Shown here: piece after piece, positions 25,035 to 34,486 of the stretch | Numbering within the stretch: the first letter of the stretch is position 1 | Layout: the number at the start of each line of letters is the position of its first letter | From: Streptomyces sp. NBC_01275 | GTDB taxonomy: Bacteria > Actinomycetota > Actinomycetes > Streptomycetales > Streptomycetaceae | DNA length: 64,000 bases | Direction: 5' to 3' | Assembly (NCBI RefSeq): GCF_026340655.1 | Contig: NZ_JAPEOZ010000001.1 | Coordinates: 2,852,001-2,916,000 of the forward strand | The notes under the pieces: generated by a model | Told to the model about the DNA's origin: nothing | Seen by the model: only the letters and a program-made list of their open reading frames with translations | Database searches by the model: none | Translations under genes and position numbers: made by a program

Positions 25035-28028
25035 GTGGGAGCCGACAGGGTAGTTGGGGACGGCGGGAACGGGACTCCGTTGCTGGGCCGCTCCGTCGAA
25101 CTGGCCCGGCTCGACGCGCTGCTCGACCGTGCGACAGGCGACGCGCGCGGCACGGCGAGGGACGAGGGGTTCCGTGACAGCGGCCGTTCCCGGCTCGTCG
25201 ACATCACCGGTGAGGCCGGCATAGGCAAGAGTCGGCTGCTGGGCGAGGTCTGCGCACGGGCGCACCGACGCGGAATGACGGTACTGCGCGGCAGAGCAAC
25301 GGAGTACGAGCGGCAGGTGCCGTTCCAGGTGTTCACCGACGCGCTCGCCCACCTCGACCCGCACACCCTGGACGACTTCCAGGAGACCGACGCGGTGGCG
25401 CCCCTCCTTCAGCGGAGCGGCGCGGTCGACCGTTTCGGACTGCACCGGTCCACGGCCGTCCTGCTCGCCCGGCTCGCCGCCCCGTCCGGGCTGCTGCTGG
25501 CCCTCGACGACCTGCACTGGGCGGACCCGGCGTCACTGGAGCTGCTGGACCATCTCGTACGCCATCCCGTGCACGCCCCCGTCGTCCTGGCCGTGACACG
25601 CCGTGACCGCCAGAGTCCCGAGTCCCTCGCCGCCAGGCTCACCCGAGGACTCGACGCCGGCACGGTCGTCAGACTCGGCCTGAGACCACTGAGCGCACAC
25701 GACTGCGCCGAACTGGCCGGCCTCGGCCTGCCGCCCGCCGAGACCGCCGCGCTGTACGCCGCGAGCGAGGGCAACCCGTTCTACTTCCTGACCCTCCTTC
25801 AGGCCCACCGCGGAGGTACGACGCCCGAGTCCTCGGCGCCGCCCGGGCTCGGCACCCTGCTGCTGGACGAACTGACCGTGCTCGCCCCCTCCCGGCGCGG
25901 CATCGTCGAGGCCGTGGCGGTACTGGGCGAGCACGCCACCCCGGCGATGGTGAGCCGGGTGACCGGCCGCTCCGGCACCGCGTTCACCGTCGACGTCCAC
26001 GCTCTCACCCGCCGCGACCTGCTGCGCTCCGCCCCACAGGGCCTGCTGACCCTGCGCCATCCGGTCGTGCGAACCCTCGTCCACGAAAGCACGCCCTTCT
26101 TGAGGCGCGTCGAGATCCACCGGCTCGCCGCGCAGGAACTGGCCCGCGCAGGCGCCTCCGCCGCCGAGCAGGCCCACCATGTGGAACAGTCGCTGACGGC
26201 CTGGGACCCGGCAGCGGTGGCCGTGCTCGACGAGGCCGCCGCACGAACCGCCCGAACGGCCCCGGCGAGCTGCGCCCACTGGCTCGATGTGGCACTCCGC
26301 CACCTTCCGCACACTCCCGAACACGCCGCCCGGCGGCGTGAGTTGGTTTTGCGGCGGGCCCGCGCCCTGGCCGCGTGCGGTGGCCTGCGCGAGAGCCGCG
26401 ACCTGCTCCATGAGCTGATCGCCACCCCGCGGCGGACATCCGGTGGCCCGACCACCGGCGAGGACCAAGGCCTCAGAGTGCGCGCGGTCGTCCTGTGCGC
26501 GCTGGTGGAGCGTCATCTGGGGCGCTGCACCGAGGCCGTCGCGCTGTTGCGCCGCGAGCTGGCCCGCGGCCCCGCACCGGCCGACGTCGTCCGGCTCGGC
26601 CTGGAGCTCGGCTCGGCCGCGCCCCAGGACAGCGACACCTCGTACACCCAGGTGCGCACCGAGGTCGAGGCGGCGCTCGCGGCGGCCCGGTCCACGGGGG
26701 ACGAGGTCGGGGAGGCGGGCGTCCTCGCCGTCGCCGCCCTGGGAGAGGCGTACGAGGGCAACATGAGCGCGGCGCACGGACTCGCCCGGCAGGCCGCCGC
26801 CCTGGTCGACTCCCTGCCCGACAACGACCTCACCGCGCTGTGCGAACCACTGGCCCGGCTCGGCTGGGCGGAGGCCTTCCTGGAGCACTACCCGGACGCG
26901 GAGCGGCACGCAGAGCGCGGCCTCGACATCGCCCGCCGCAGCGGCCAGCTCTATGTCGTGCCCCATCTGCTGCTGTGCCTGTCCCATGTCCGGGTCCAGA
27001 CCTGCCGGATCTCCTCGGCGCTGGAACTCGCCGACCAGGCCGAGGACATCGCCCGCGGGATCGGCAGCGACCAGTTGCTCGCGTTCGTCCTGGCGAGCAA
27101 GGCCGCGGCACTCGTCGCCGCCTGCCCGCCGGGCGACCCACGCCCTCTCGCCGTCGCCGAGGAGGCGGTGGCCGCGGCCGGCACCGGGGTCGACTGGTGG
27201 GCCTCCACGGCCTGGTGCATCTTCGGCTGGGCCGCGCTCATGGCCGGCGATCCGGTCCGCGCCCGGGACGCGATGCTCCAGGCGGGCGGTCCCGAGCTGC
27301 AGCGGATCCAGCCCTCGATGCGGCCGCTCTACCTGGAGATCCTGGTCACGGCCGCACTGGTGACGGGCAGGTCCGAGGAGGCCCGGAGCTGGGCCGAGCG
27401 GGCGCGCAAGGAGGCGGAACAACTGGGGCTGCCGATGCTGCGGGCGTCCGCACTGCGCAGCGCCGCCCATCTGCCGCTGGCGCAGGGGGACACGGCAGCG
27501 GCGGCGGACCTGTTCGCGGAGGCCGCGGCGGAGAGCGCCCGCTGCGGCGCGGTCTTCTGGGAGGCCTACTCCCTGCTGCTCGGCGCCCCGCTGGAAGCGC
27601 TGGCGGGCCGCAGCCGGGGCGGCACGCACGCCTGGCTCAGGGGGCGCCGGCTCGCCGAGGCGGGCGGCAGCGGAATGCTGGTCGGCCTCGCCGACGCCAC
27701 CCGTCCGCCCGGTGGCGACTCCGAGGCTCCGTACGGTTCCCCGGACCGCGCCGAACTCACCGAGCGGCTGGCCACCCTGACCGCCCGGGAGCTGGAGATC
27801 GCCGAACTGGTGGCGCAGGGGCTCACCAGTCAGGCCATCGCGGACCGGCTCTACGTCAGCCGGCGTACCGTCGAGACCCATGTCTCCCGCACCTTCCGCA
27901 AGACCGGGGTCTCCTCGCGTACCGCCCTGGCCACGCTGATGGCCCGCCGCCGCACCGGGAGCCGTTTCGGGGACGCCCGCACGGAGCAGCCTGAGCGTGG
28001 TCCAGGGGCCCTCGGCGGTGATCAGTGA
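25035..28028 (+). CDS. LAL-type LuxR regulator with AAA/NTPase domain
   Basis: A 997-residue large ATP-binding LuxR regulator. The Walker A GEAGIGKSR is at residues 59-67 and the Walker B-like LLLALDDLHWAD at about 154-165; a long helical, TPR-like middle follows. The C-terminal LuxR HTH (LTARELEIAELVAQGLTSQAIADRLYVSRRTVETHVSRTFRKTGV) spans about residues 915-960. Start GTG 25035 with AGGAGA upstream. LAL proteins are activators of antibiotic or sugar pathways. No obvious target cluster adjoins it: the neighbours are a PhzF-like protein and an unassigned secreted protein. Confidence 0.93.
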   Translation: MGADRVVGDGGNGTPLLGRSVELARLDALLDRATGDARGTARDEGFRDSGRSRLVDITGEAGIGKSRLLGEVCARAHRRGMTVLRGRATEYERQVPFQVFTDALAHLDPHTLDDFQETDAVAPLLQRSGAVDRFGLHRSTAVLLARLAAPSGLLLALDDLHWADPASLELLDHLVRHPVHAPVVLAVTRRDRQSPESLAARLTRGLDAGTVVRLGLRPLSAHDCAELAGLGLPPAETAALYAASEGNPFYFLTLLQAHRGGTTPESSAPPGLGTLLLDELTVLAPSRRGIVEAVAVLGEHATPAMVSRVTGRSGTAFTVDVHALTRRDLLRSAPQGLLTLRHPVVRTLVHESTPFLRRVEIHRLAAQELARAGASAAEQAHHVEQSLTAWDPAAVAVLDEAAARTARTAPASCAHWLDVALRHLPHTPEHAARRRELVLRRARALAACGGLRESRDLLHELIATPRRTSGGPTTGEDQGLRVRAVVLCALVERHLGRCTEAVALLRRELARGPAPADVVRLGLELGSAAPQDSDTSYTQVRTEVEAALAAARSTGDEVGEAGVLAVAALGEAYEGNMSAAHGLARQAAALVDSLPDNDLTALCEPLARLGWAEAFLEHYPDAERHAERGLDIARRSGQLYVVPHLLLCLSHVRVQTCRISSALELADQAEDIARGIGSDQLLAFVLASKAAALVAACPPGDPRPLAVAEEAVAAAGTGVDWWASTAWCIFGWAALMAGDPVRARDAMLQAGGPELQRIQPSMRPLYLEILVTAALVTGRSEEARSWAERARKEAEQLGLPMLRASALRSAAHLPLAQGDTAAAADLFAEAAAESARCGAVFWEAYSLLLGAPLEALAGRSRGGTHAWLRGRRLAEAGGSGMLVGLADATRPPGGDSEAPYGSPDRAELTERLATLTARELEIAELVAQGLTSQAIADRLYVSRRTVETHVSRTFRKTGVSSRTALATLMARRRTGSRFGDARTEQPERGPGALGGDQ

Positions 28029-28070
28029 GCCTCTGCGAACCGGCCACCGCGGTCTCGGCCGGGAAGCTGC

Positions 28071-28928
28071 CTACCTGACGTCGACGAAGTCGCCGGGCGC
28101 CGTCGCGGAGCCGGTCGTGGTGGCGCCGGCGAAGACGAAGCGGTAGTAGCCGTCGGAGCCGGCCTTGGTGGTGGTGCTCAAGGCGCCGGTGCTGCTGGTC
28201 TTGACCGTCTTGAGGGTGGTGTAGGTGCTGCTGCCCCTCTTGCGGAACTGCAACTGCACCGGCTGGGTCCCGTATCCCGCGTACTTGCCCGTCGTCCAGT
28301 TGGCGCGACTCAGCTTGCCGGTGACCGTGATGGTCCTGCCCTTCCTCACCGGCTCCGGGGAGGCGTTGGCGGTCAGCTTGGCGGCACGCTTGATCTTGGT
28401 CCTGGCGACGTCGTCGTCGTAACTGGCGTTCGCGTAGAGGTCGTAGGCGCCCAGGAAGAGTTTCCAGGTCCCCGCGGTGCCGTTGCCGTCCTTGAAGGCG
28501 ACCGCCGGGTCGATGGTGAAGACCGTCTTGCAGCTGTAGCTGTAGCCGCCCTGGACCGGCGTCTCCGTGCAGGTGGGGTATGCGTCCGACTCCAGGCCGC
28601 CGGTGATGGTGTCCGTGCTCGAACTGTCGGTGCCCTGCCACAGGAAGGCCTGGGTGATGGCCACGCCTTCCTCGTCGAAGGCGGTGAACGTGACGGGAAC
28701 GGCCTTCTTGCCCGTTACGCCGAGAACGATGTCCTTGCCGTTGTTGACGACCCCGTCCTTGAAGGTGGTGCCGCCCAGCGCGTCCCGCGGCTGGACGCTC
28801 TCCGAGGCGAAGGCCTTGAGATCCGTCGCCGCCCCAGGGTGCTCCGCTGCCTGGGCGGCGCCCGGAAGAACGAACGCCGAGAGTACGACGGCGCCGGAAA
28901 GGACGGTGGCCGCAGTGTGTATACGCAT
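28071..28928 (-). CDS. Secreted protein of unknown function
   Basis: A 285-residue protein with a signal peptide (residues 1-27, cleavage after AAQA-AE). The mature part is beta-rich. Its last third (KGRTITVTGKLSRANW ... VQLQFRKRGSSTYTTLKTVKTSSTG) looks like an Ig-like module common in actinobacterial cell-surface and calcium-binding proteins. Two Cys (about residues 125 and 137) could form a disulfide. GGGGGA precedes the ATG at 28928. Function unknown. Confidence 0.8.
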   Translation of the reverse strand: MRIHTAATVLSGAVVLSAFVLPGAAQAAEHPGAATDLKAFASESVQPRDALGGTTFKDGVVNNGKDIVLGVTGKKAVPVTFTAFDEEGVAITQAFLWQGTDSSSTDTITGGLESDAYPTCTETPVQGGYSYSCKTVFTIDPAVAFKDGNGTAGTWKLFLGAYDLYANASYDDDVARTKIKRAAKLTANASPEPVRKGRTITVTGKLSRANWTTGKYAGYGTQPVQLQFRKRGSSTYTTLKTVKTSSTGALSTTTKAGSDGYYRFVFAGATTTGSATAPGDFVDVR

Positions 28929-29203
28929 GTGATTCCCCCAAGACGAGGTCGGGCGGTCCGGCCGGACTGTCCTTGTGGCAGGGCCGGAGAATATCGCTGG
29001 TGTCGAAGCTGTGGTCGGGCGTCGGGTAGAGGTCCGTCGGCTGGGAGCCCGGTGCGGGTACATCGGCCGGGTCGGCGGTGGGCCTGGAAAGGGAGGCGCC
29101 CTGGGCGCTCGAACACCCCCGGTGAACAGAACGGCCACGGCGAGGGCCGCGACGACCTGCACGGCGGAACGTCTCGGCCCGGGTGTGCGCTGCGATACGT
29201 ACC

Positions 29204-29605
29204 TCACTGGTCGAACCAGTTCCTGGCTTCCGCGGAACTGAAGCCCCGCAGCACGACCAGGGCGAGGGCGATGCCCGGGAGAACCGAGACGCCGCCCTGG
29301 AGCAGGCCCAGCACACCGCTCAGCAGGCTCAGCGCCTCGATGACGATGACTGTGACACGTATCCCGTTGGACCGCTGGCCCGCGAAAACGCCGCACAGCA
29401 GGAGCGCCCCCGCGATCAGCAGCGACAACACCGCCACGAACCGCAGCAGCCCGGCCCCCTCGTCCTGACCGTGGTCCGCCGCGTCGTTCACCACGGCCAG
29501 CAACAGGGCGCCGGCCGCCAGGTTCAGCACGGCCTGGACCCATACCCCCACCGTCGCCAGCCTGACGTTCTTCGGCATCTGCGCTTTCACGCCCGGTGTC
29601 GTCAT
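29204..29605 (-). CDS. Four-helix integral membrane protein
   Basis: A 133-residue protein with four hydrophobic segments (about residues 19-38, 54-74, 80-98, 103-120). No signal peptide or enzymatic motif. It follows 275 bp of sequence upstream of the secreted gene in which no gene was found. The family was not recognised. Confidence 0.6.
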   Translation of the reverse strand: MTTPGVKAQMPKNVRLATVGVWVQAVLNLAAGALLLAVVNDAADHGQDEGAGLLRFVAVLSLLIAGALLLCGVFAGQRSNGIRVTVIVIEALSLLSGVLGLLQGGVSVLPGIALALVVLRGFSSAEARNWFDQ

Positions 29606-29752
29606 GAACGCAAGGAAACGGCACAGGTGTCAGGGGCACGTCGGTAGGAGTACGTATTCCATGTACGTATGTGCCATGGCCGCCTGTCCGCCGCGACCTC
29701 CTCCGCCGTCGCTTCGGCGCGCGGAGTGGTCGTGGTCGCCCGGGGACTCACC

Positions 29753-30045
29753 ATGCCGGACGACAAGCGCGCCGCGCTACGGCTGCCCGTGCTGACGGAG
29801 CGCGGCGATCAGGCGGTCCGTCAGGCGCGGGCGCGTCACGCCGATCCGGACCCGGCGAAGCGGACCGAGCCGTACGCTCCCGGCGAGGCGGCGGCCGCCT
29901 ACGCCGTCTTCGGCCCGGAGGCGTACCACCACTTCGCCCTCACACGCCTGGTTTCTCCACCGCGGTCGACGAAGGCGCCGACGAACGCGAACAGAACGAG
30001 GCCGCCGAGGAACTGCGGCGCAACCGGACCGACTTCAACGGGTGA
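29753..30045 (+). pseudogene. Small gene broken by a frameshift
   Basis: Reading from ATG 29753 gives a plausible soluble protein (MPDDKRAALRLPVLTERGDQ ... GPEAYHHFALT). At about 29940-29946 the coding signal moves to another frame, where it continues PGFSTAVDEGADEREQNEAAE and ends at the TGA at 30045. The break lies in CTCACACGCC, where removing one AC pair would join the two parts into about 96 residues. It may be a real mutation or a sequencing error. No family recognised. Confidence 0.55.
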
Positions 30046-30109
30046 GAGCGCCTTTCCCTTGTTCTACACGACGAGTCGTCCACCTACGGCACAGGGCGGC
30101 GTCCCGACC

Positions 30110-30817
30110 TCAGCGGCCTGAACCCCGCCTCGCCGGGGCGCGGGCAGCCAACGCCTCCAGCAGCAGGTCCACCGCCTCCTCGAAGGAGTTGTCCGCCATC
30201 CCGGGCAGCTCACGGCGTGCCGCGGTGAGCGCCGGGTACGCCACCGGGTCCAAGTCCTGGTAGACGTTCCTCCATGCCCCTTGATCGGCCTCGCGCTGCT
30301 GCCGCGGGAGCGCCCGGAACGCCGCCTCCGTGGCCGCGTGGCTGAGAACGGTGTCGATGAAGGCCAGATAGAGCCGTGCGGCCTGGGCCGGCTCGAAGCC
30401 CGCGGACAGCAGCAGTCCGACACCTGTCTCCACGGCCTGGATTTCATGCTTGCGCCGGGTCACCCGGTGCGCGGCCATGGCGGCCGCCCGGGGATGGGCG
30501 AGGTATCCGGCGCGGACCCGCAGGGCCATCTCGCGCAGTGACGCCACCCAGTCGTCCCCGGGGACGAACCCCGCCATCGTGTCGCCGATGATCTGGTCGG
30601 CGATGGCGAGCACCAGGTCGTCGGTGCCGTGGAAGTAGCGGTACAGAGCGGTCGGGTCGCAGCCGAGTGCCGCGCCGAGCCGTCGCACACTCAGCGCGTC
30701 GGGACCGTGCTCGCCGATCAGCCGCAGGGCGGTCTCCACGATCAGGTCCTCCGACAGCAGGCCCCCGGAGCGGGTGGGCCGTCGGCGTCTGCGCTCCTGC
30801 GGGACACGGGTGGCCAT
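30110..30817 (-). CDS. TetR-family regulator
   Basis: A 235-residue regulator with a basic N-terminal extension (QERRRRRPTRSG). The HTH spans about residues 25-65 (DALSVRRLGAALGCDPTALYRYFHGTDDLV), and the C-terminal helical domain resembles the TetR_C class with ALYRYF-containing proteins. AGGAG lies 8 nt before the ATG. It diverges from the permease-amidohydrolase pair with a shared palindrome in between, so it is probably their repressor. Confidence 0.92.
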   Translation of the reverse strand: MATRVPQERRRRRPTRSGGLLSEDLIVETALRLIGEHGPDALSVRRLGAALGCDPTALYRYFHGTDDLVLAIADQIIGDTMAGFVPGDDWVASLREMALRVRAGYLAHPRAAAMAAHRVTRRKHEIQAVETGVGLLLSAGFEPAQAARLYLAFIDTVLSHAATEAAFRALPRQQREADQGAWRNVYQDLDPVAYPALTAARRELPGMADNSFEEAVDLLLEALAARAPARRGSGR

Positions 30818-30898
30818 GACCGGGCTCCTCTCGTCCTACGCCTACCGACTACCGCCGGTCCGGTACTGCGCGCCCTCAGTGAACGGCCCTCAGCCGCC

Positions 30899-30921
30899 TT
30901 ACGTCAACAGGATTGACGCAA
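30899..30921. promoter_or_regulatory. TetR-type operator in the divergent promoter region
   Basis: TT-A-CGTCAA, 5-nt spacer CAGGA, TTGACG-C-AA: a palindrome with 6-bp perfect inner arms and 2-bp matching outer arms. Each inner arm reads TTGACG toward its own gene, so the same bases could be -35 elements of both divergent promoters. Repressor binding would then shut off both; -10 elements are weak. Confidence 0.6.
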
Positions 30922-30991
30922 TGCGGACGCAGGTTGTTCCATCGCATTCCCGCGCGGCTCTTCTCGCCATCCCTCCCCCGAGGAGCCCTTC

Positions 30992-32515
30992 ATGTCGTCC
31001 GCCCCGCCCCCGTCCTCCCCGCCGGACCCGTCCGCCGGGCCCCACCCCGCCCTGCGACGTTCCCTCGGCGTCGTCGACGGCGTCGCCATCGCCGCATCCA
31101 GCACCGCGGCCACCACGAGCATCGCCATCGGCATGGGCACGATCGCGACCACCGTGGGCCTTCAGGCGCCGGCGCTCCTGCTCCTGGCGTTCCTGCCGGT
31201 GCTCGGCATCGCCACCGCCTACGCCCGTCTCAACCGCTCGGAACCGAACTGCGGCAACGGTTACGTCTGGGTCGGCAAGTCCCTCGGCCCCTGGCCCGGC
31301 TTCCTGACCGGATGGGTCACCTTGGTCGCCTCGGTCATCTTCTGCGCCTACACCAGCGCGATCATGGGCTCGGTCGTCCTGATCTTCGCCAACAGAGCCG
31401 GCCTGCACACCCTCGCCGGCATCGCCCTCGATCCGGCGTCCACCGGTGTCAGCACGGCGGTCGGGCTGGTGATCCTGCTCGCCCTCACCGCCCTGGCCGT
31501 CACCGGGATGCGGTCCGCCACCCGATTCCAGTTCGCCCTACTGGTGTTCGAGTACACGGTTCTGCTGGGCTTCTGCGGCTGGGCCCTGGTCACCGGCCAC
31601 CACGCCGTGTCCCTCTCCTGGTTCAACCCCTTCGAGATCTCCAGCGGCACCGCCTTCGCCCAGGGCATGGTCCTCGCGGTCTTCTTCTTCTGGGGCTGGG
31701 ACGCGGCCTTCAGCGTCAACGAGGAGACCAAGAGCCCTGGCGACGCGGCCCGGGGAGGTCTGATCGCCCTCTTCGCCATGCTCGGCCTCTTCCTCTTCGC
31801 CTCGGTCGCCTTCCAGCGGGAGATGAGCTTGCCCGAACTCGTCCAGAACGGCCCCCAGGCCCTCCCGTACCTCGGGGAGAAACTCGCTGCAGAACCCTGG
31901 GCCACCCTGCCCTTGGTCGCGTTGATGTTCTCCGCGGTCGCCTCCGTGCAGGCCACCCTGATTCCCACGGCACGCGGACTGTTCGCCATGGGCCGCGACC
32001 GCACCATGGGAGAGCTGTGGACCCGGATCCACCCGCGCTACTGCACGCCTGCCGCCGGCACGGTCGTCGTGATGTCCGTCGCCGCCGTGATCGCACTGCT
32101 CGCCGTCGCGATTCCCAAGCTGAGTGACATGCTGCTGGCCGCCGTCAACGCCATCGGCCTGGTCGTCGCCCTCTACTACGGCCTCACCGCGCTCGCCTGC
32201 GCCGTGCGTTTCCGTTCCGCGCGTCGCGAGGGAGCGCGCGAGGCGTTGCTGGCCGTCGGTGTGCCCACCGTGTCCGGCCTGGTCCTGCTGGGCCTGGGCG
32301 GCTACCTCGGATACTCGTACCTGACCATGAGCGATCACTTCGAACTGAGCCCGGACAACGGCTGGTTCATGTTCTCGCTGCCCGCCGTGATCGTGCTCGT
32401 CGGCCTCGGCATGGCGGCCGTCGCCAAGTACGTCCGGCACTCGCCGTACTTCACGACGGGGAACGGCACCGACGCCGAGACCCTCGCCCTCCCGATGGAC
32501 CGCACGGCGGTCTGA
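30992..32515 (+). CDS. APC-superfamily amino acid/amine permease
   Basis: A 507-residue transporter with about 12 hydrophobic segments and the APC N-terminal signature (GVVDGVAIAASSTAATTSIAIGMG). Substrate is unknown. Gene order (permease, then amidohydrolase 36 bp later) suggests uptake of an amide, N-acyl amino acid or similar compound that the next enzyme hydrolyses. GAGGAG precedes the ATG at 30992. Confidence 0.9.
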   Translation: MSSAPPPSSPPDPSAGPHPALRRSLGVVDGVAIAASSTAATTSIAIGMGTIATTVGLQAPALLLLAFLPVLGIATAYARLNRSEPNCGNGYVWVGKSLGPWPGFLTGWVTLVASVIFCAYTSAIMGSVVLIFANRAGLHTLAGIALDPASTGVSTAVGLVILLALTALAVTGMRSATRFQFALLVFEYTVLLGFCGWALVTGHHAVSLSWFNPFEISSGTAFAQGMVLAVFFFWGWDAAFSVNEETKSPGDAARGGLIALFAMLGLFLFASVAFQREMSLPELVQNGPQALPYLGEKLAAEPWATLPLVALMFSAVASVQATLIPTARGLFAMGRDRTMGELWTRIHPRYCTPAAGTVVVMSVAAVIALLAVAIPKLSDMLLAAVNAIGLVVALYYGLTALACAVRFRSARREGAREALLAVGVPTVSGLVLLGLGGYLGYSYLTMSDHFELSPDNGWFMFSLPAVIVLVGLGMAAVAKYVRHSPYFTTGNGTDAETLALPMDRTAV

Positions 32516-32551
32516 TCAACACCCCCCCAACACTCCATGGAGTTCACCCCT

Positions 32552-34219
32552 ATGTCGTATCACCGGGTCACGGGACCGGCCGATCTCGTCTTCACGGGCG
32601 GCCCCGTGCACACCGTCGATCCCGCCCGCAGCCGAGCCACGGCCGTGGCCGTGCGCGGCGGACGGATCGCCGCCGTCGGCCACGACGAGGTACATGAGCT
32701 GATCGGGCCGCGCACCGAGGTCGTCGGCCTCGCCGGGAAGCTGCTGCTGCCGGGCTTCCAGGACGCCCATGTCCATCCGCAGGGCGCGGGCATCGAGCTC
32801 GGCCTGTGCCATCTCGGCGGCACCGTGGACCCGGCCGATTACCTGCGCAGGATCAAGGCGTACGCGGACGAACACCCGGACATCGAGTGGATCACCGGTG
32901 GGGGCTGGTCCCTGGAGGCGTTCCCAGGCGGCTCCCCCACCGCCGCCGCCCTCGACGCGATCGTCCCGGACCGTCCCGTCTTCCTGCCCAACCGCGACCA
33001 CCACGGCGCCTGGGTCAACAGCCGGGCACTGGAACGTGCGGGCATCGACTCCCGCACCCCCGACCCCGCCGACGGCCGAATCGAGCGCGACGCCGAGGGA
33101 AAGCCCACCGGGATGCTCCAGGAGGGCGCGGTCCACCTCGTGGGCAGACTGGTGCCGGACCCCACACCGGAGGAACAGCTCACCGCCCTGCTGCGCGCCC
33201 AGGCCGTACTGCACTCCCACGGCGTCACCGCCTGGCAGGACGCCATCGTCGGTACCTACGCCAACCTGACCGACCCGGCGCCCGCCTACCTGGCGGCCCT
33301 GGACCGGGGCCTGCTCACCGCCCGCGTCGTCGGCGCCCTGTGGTGGGACCGCGAGCGCGGCGCCGAACAAATCCCGGAACTCGCCGCCCGCCGCGAGGAG
33401 CTGAGCGGAGGCCGGTTCCACGCCACCACCGTGAAGATCATGCAGGACGGCATCACCGAGAACCACACCGCCGCCATGCTCGGCCCGTATCTGACCGGCT
33501 GCGGCTGCGCCTCGGACAACAGCGGCATCAGCTTCGTCGAGCCGGGAGAGCTGAGGAAGTACGTCACCGAACTCGACGCGCTCGGCTTCCAGGTCCACTT
33601 CCACGCGCTCGGCGACCGCGCGGTGCGCGAGGCGCTCGATGCCGTGGAGTCCGCCCGCACGGCCAACGGCCACCGTGACACGCGGCACCACCTCGCACAT
33701 CTCCAGGTCGTGCAGCCACCCGACGTACCCCGTTTCCGCGCCCTGGGCGCGAGCGCCAACCTGCAGATGCTGTGGGCCGCCCACGAACCGCAGATGGACG
33801 AACTGACCCTGCCCTTCCTCGGCGCCGAACGCGGCGCACGGCAGTATCCCTTCGGCGATCTGCTGCGCGCGGGCGCGACGCTGGCCGCGGGCAGCGACTG
33901 GCCGGTCAGCAGCCCCGATCCGCTCCAGGCCATCCATGTCGCCGTCAATCGGATCGCCCCCGACGCACCCGAGGGCACCCCGGCCTTCCTCCTGGAGCAG
34001 CGCCTCGACCTGGGGGCCGCCATCGCCGCATACACGGCGGGCAGCGCCTATGTGAACCGCCTCGACGGCACCACCGGCAGCATCACCGTCGGCAAGTCGG
34101 CCGATCTCGTCGTCCTCGACCGTGACCCGTTCGCGGGCCCGCCCGGGGACATCGCCGCCACCCACGTCCTGGAGACCTTCGTCGAAGGGCGACGCGTCCA
34201 CGTGGCCCCTGACGCCTGA
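32552..34219 (+). CDS. YtcJ-type metal-dependent amidohydrolase
   Basis: A 555-residue amidohydrolase-superfamily enzyme of the amidohydrolase_3 (YtcJ) class, usual length. The metal motif LLPGFQDAHVHPQG is at about residue 65-78; later ligands are likely in HFHALGDRAVREAL, HHLAHLQVV and AAGSDWPVSSPDPL. The start ATG 32552 is chosen because GGAG lies 9 nt upstream; an in-frame ATG at 32537 has no RBS. It acts in the cytosol, probably on what the upstream permease imports. Confidence 0.9.
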   Translation: MSYHRVTGPADLVFTGGPVHTVDPARSRATAVAVRGGRIAAVGHDEVHELIGPRTEVVGLAGKLLLPGFQDAHVHPQGAGIELGLCHLGGTVDPADYLRRIKAYADEHPDIEWITGGGWSLEAFPGGSPTAAALDAIVPDRPVFLPNRDHHGAWVNSRALERAGIDSRTPDPADGRIERDAEGKPTGMLQEGAVHLVGRLVPDPTPEEQLTALLRAQAVLHSHGVTAWQDAIVGTYANLTDPAPAYLAALDRGLLTARVVGALWWDRERGAEQIPELAARREELSGGRFHATTVKIMQDGITENHTAAMLGPYLTGCGCASDNSGISFVEPGELRKYVTELDALGFQVHFHALGDRAVREALDAVESARTANGHRDTRHHLAHLQVVQPPDVPRFRALGASANLQMLWAAHEPQMDELTLPFLGAERGARQYPFGDLLRAGATLAAGSDWPVSSPDPLQAIHVAVNRIAPDAPEGTPAFLLEQRLDLGAAIAAYTAGSAYVNRLDGTTGSITVGKSADLVVLDRDPFAGPPGDIAATHVLETFVEGRRVHVAPDA

Positions 34220-34337
34220 GCCTCGGTATCAGCCCGCCGGCACCCGCTCGCCTGCAGCCGCACGCACCCACCGCGCGTGACGGCTCCCGGCCGCCTGACA
34301 GGGCACTTACATGCAGGTCAGATCCGCTCGAACTGGG

Positions 34338-34408
34338 ACGGGAATCGAACCCGCGCACAGCGGAGTGCCTTACCGACGCGATGATGCTCCACCCCAGGCA
34401 CCGGGGTG
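34338..34408. repeat. Dispersed repeat, copy A (tRNA T-arm-like)
   Basis: The 49-bp core 34347-34395 matches 51772-51820 at 41 of 49 positions in the same orientation, with weaker similarity around it. On the minus strand it contains a T-arm-like GCGGGTTCGATTCCCGT, but no tRNA fold could be completed. The copies lie 17.4 kb apart and enclose the accessory region. Confidence 0.7.
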
Positions 34409-34418
34409 GAGCATCATC
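34380..34418. terminator. Strong 16-bp hairpin after the amidohydrolase gene
   Basis: GATGATGCTCCACCCC and its exact reverse complement flank a 7-nt loop. The hairpin lies 160 bp past the amidohydrolase stop and before a convergent gene, so it may end both transcripts. The left arm is part of repeat copy A, which suggests the structure arose from that element. No T-tract follows. Confidence 0.6.
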
Positions 34419-34486
34419 CCTGACATCACGAGGCGATCCCGCCCACCGGACTGCGCATCGACCTGGGCAGCGGCGCGTCGATCGGA

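Noticed and set aside
34331..34410. Possible tRNA gene on the minus strand, suggested by a T-arm-like segment
   Set aside because: The T-stem and loop fit, but the acceptor strand has a mismatch, the D-arm cannot be formed and no anticodon stem of 5 bp is present.
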